This document shows positions 63,660-64,000 of a stretch of 64,000 nucleotides of DNA, one piece after another; positions within the stretch are counted from its first letter, which is position 1, and each line of letters starts with the position of its first letter. Where the stretch lies: NCBI RefSeq assembly GCF_900107815.1, contig NZ_FNRK01000012.1:33174-97173 (forward strand), written 5' to 3'. The notes beneath the pieces are model-generated. The model saw only the letters and a program-made list of their open reading frames with translations, did no database searches and was not told the origin of the DNA. This DNA is from Eubacterium aggregans. Its GTDB lineage: Bacteria > Bacillota > Clostridia > Eubacteriales > Eubacteriaceae. A program made the position numbers and the translations under genes.

Positions 63660-64000
63660 GAAACACCTAACGAGTATCCGCCATCATCCTTAGCACTGCG
63701 GTGAAGCTAATAGCGGCCTGACCCCGAGGGAGCGATAGAGTTCTTCCTGTTTCTTTAGAACCTCGCCCTGCACGGGTGCTTTCCCGGGCTCGAGGTAGCA
63801 TTCGATGACATCAAGCTCATCCAGTACTTCATGGAGTGTATACTTTGAAAAGAGATCCGCCGTTTCCATCCTTTTCTTGATGGACGAGAGGAAGATGAGT
63901 GCGATGAATTCAACAAACAGCTTCCCTTCCAGGGCGCTTTCTGAGGATGTTAGGGCTCTGCGCATATTCAAACGGTCTTTTAAATCACCAAAGGCTTTTT
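63652..64000 (-). mobile_element. Right end of an IS4/IS1634-type insertion sequence
   Basis: The region after the glycosyltransferase break holds the C-terminal part of a transposase and then about 40 bp of non-coding sequence before the glycosyltransferase. The break lies between 63645 and 63690. The outer inverted repeat may begin near TACATTCCCGAAACACC, but the other end is outside the window, so ends and target duplication cannot be confirmed. Confidence 0.65.
63690..64000 (-). CDS. IS4/IS1634-family transposase, C-terminal part (cut by window end)
   Basis: The frame runs in from beyond the window end and reads GDLKDRLNMRR...EGKLFVEFIALIFLSSIKKRM, the end of the DDE transposase domain in IS1634/IS4 relatives: Lys/Arg-rich RLNMRR, then the hydrophobic EFIALI helix. 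The catalytic Asp, Asp and Glu are upstream, outside the window. Whether the gene is intact cannot be judged. Confidence 0.75.
   Translation of the reverse strand, partial: KAFGDLKDRLNMRRALTSSESALEGKLFVEFIALIFLSSIKKRMETADLFSKYTLHEVLDELDVIECYLEPGKAPVQGEVLKKQEELYRSLGVRPLLASPQC

Overview
The window reads as a core-genome stretch of a low-to-moderate G+C Gram-positive anaerobe of the class Clostridia, most likely in or near the Eubacteriaceae (Eubacterium/Acetobacterium type); the family assignment is inference. Supporting signs are the SCIFF peptide with its radical-SAM maturase beside yajC, a large Bacillus-type SRP RNA, an alanine T-box, RNase J, the alaS-ireB-ruvX block, a two-iron superoxide reductase, a B12-dependent methionine synthase without activation domain, and many TTG starts behind strong AGGAGG sites. 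Almost everything up to 35.7 kb is on the minus strand.

Layout. 0-9.6 kb: truncated dipeptidase pepD (+), metH, a bactofilin-like envelope protein, an EamA exporter, prfB and secA. 9.6-16.3 kb: a DUF5317 protein with a very long cytoplasmic tail, hpf (raiA), a separate structured RNA gene just upstream of hpf that fits the raiA RNA motif, then cdaR-glycerate kinase, a hydrolase and a 55-residue relic-like protein. 16.4-22.2 kb: scfB-scfA-yajC-tgt-queA-ruvB-ruvA. 22.3-28.3 kb: a c-di-GMP phosphodiesterase with a periplasmic sensor, 6S RNA, radA, a VanZ-like protein and an EIIC-like transporter. 28.5-35 kb: dnaE-pfkA-pyk. 35-41 kb: a candidate short RNA, tetR with a divergent MMPL/heptad-repeat export pair, a YefM/YoeB toxin-antitoxin pair and a thioredoxin-fold protein without its CxxC. 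41.2-50.6 kb: rnj, sfsA, DUF1292, ruvX, aldo/keto reductase, ireB, T-box-controlled alaS, AI-2E permease, PRC-barrel protein. 50.6-55 kb: iscU-iscS-iscR, a NERD-HRDC protein, a PsiE-like protein and SRP RNA (+). 55-61 kb: NUDIX, superoxide reductase, an XRE regulator, glnH-glnP-glnQ and an acidic membrane/coiled-coil protein pair. 61.2-64 kb: LytR-CpsA-Psr, GtrA and a glycosyltransferase whose 5' half is lost at the end of an IS4/IS1634-type element that runs off the window.

How it fits together. Many genes serve translation and secretion (prfB, secA, yajC, hpf, tgt, queA, alaS and three housekeeping RNAs), DNA repair (ruvABX, radA, dnaE) and glycolysis (pfkA, pyk). Accessory parts are the tetR/MMPL unit, the toxin-antitoxin pair, the phosphodiesterase and the IS-broken cell-surface locus. 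Four RNA genes and one further candidate stand behind near-consensus sigma-A promoters, which makes the non-coding content the most interesting part of the window. The best candidates for poorly described biology are the raiA-type RNA, the 70-nt RNA at 35.06 kb, the long-tailed DUF5317 protein, the acidic/coiled-coil pair at 59-61 kb and the palindromic intergenic segment at 24.9 kb.
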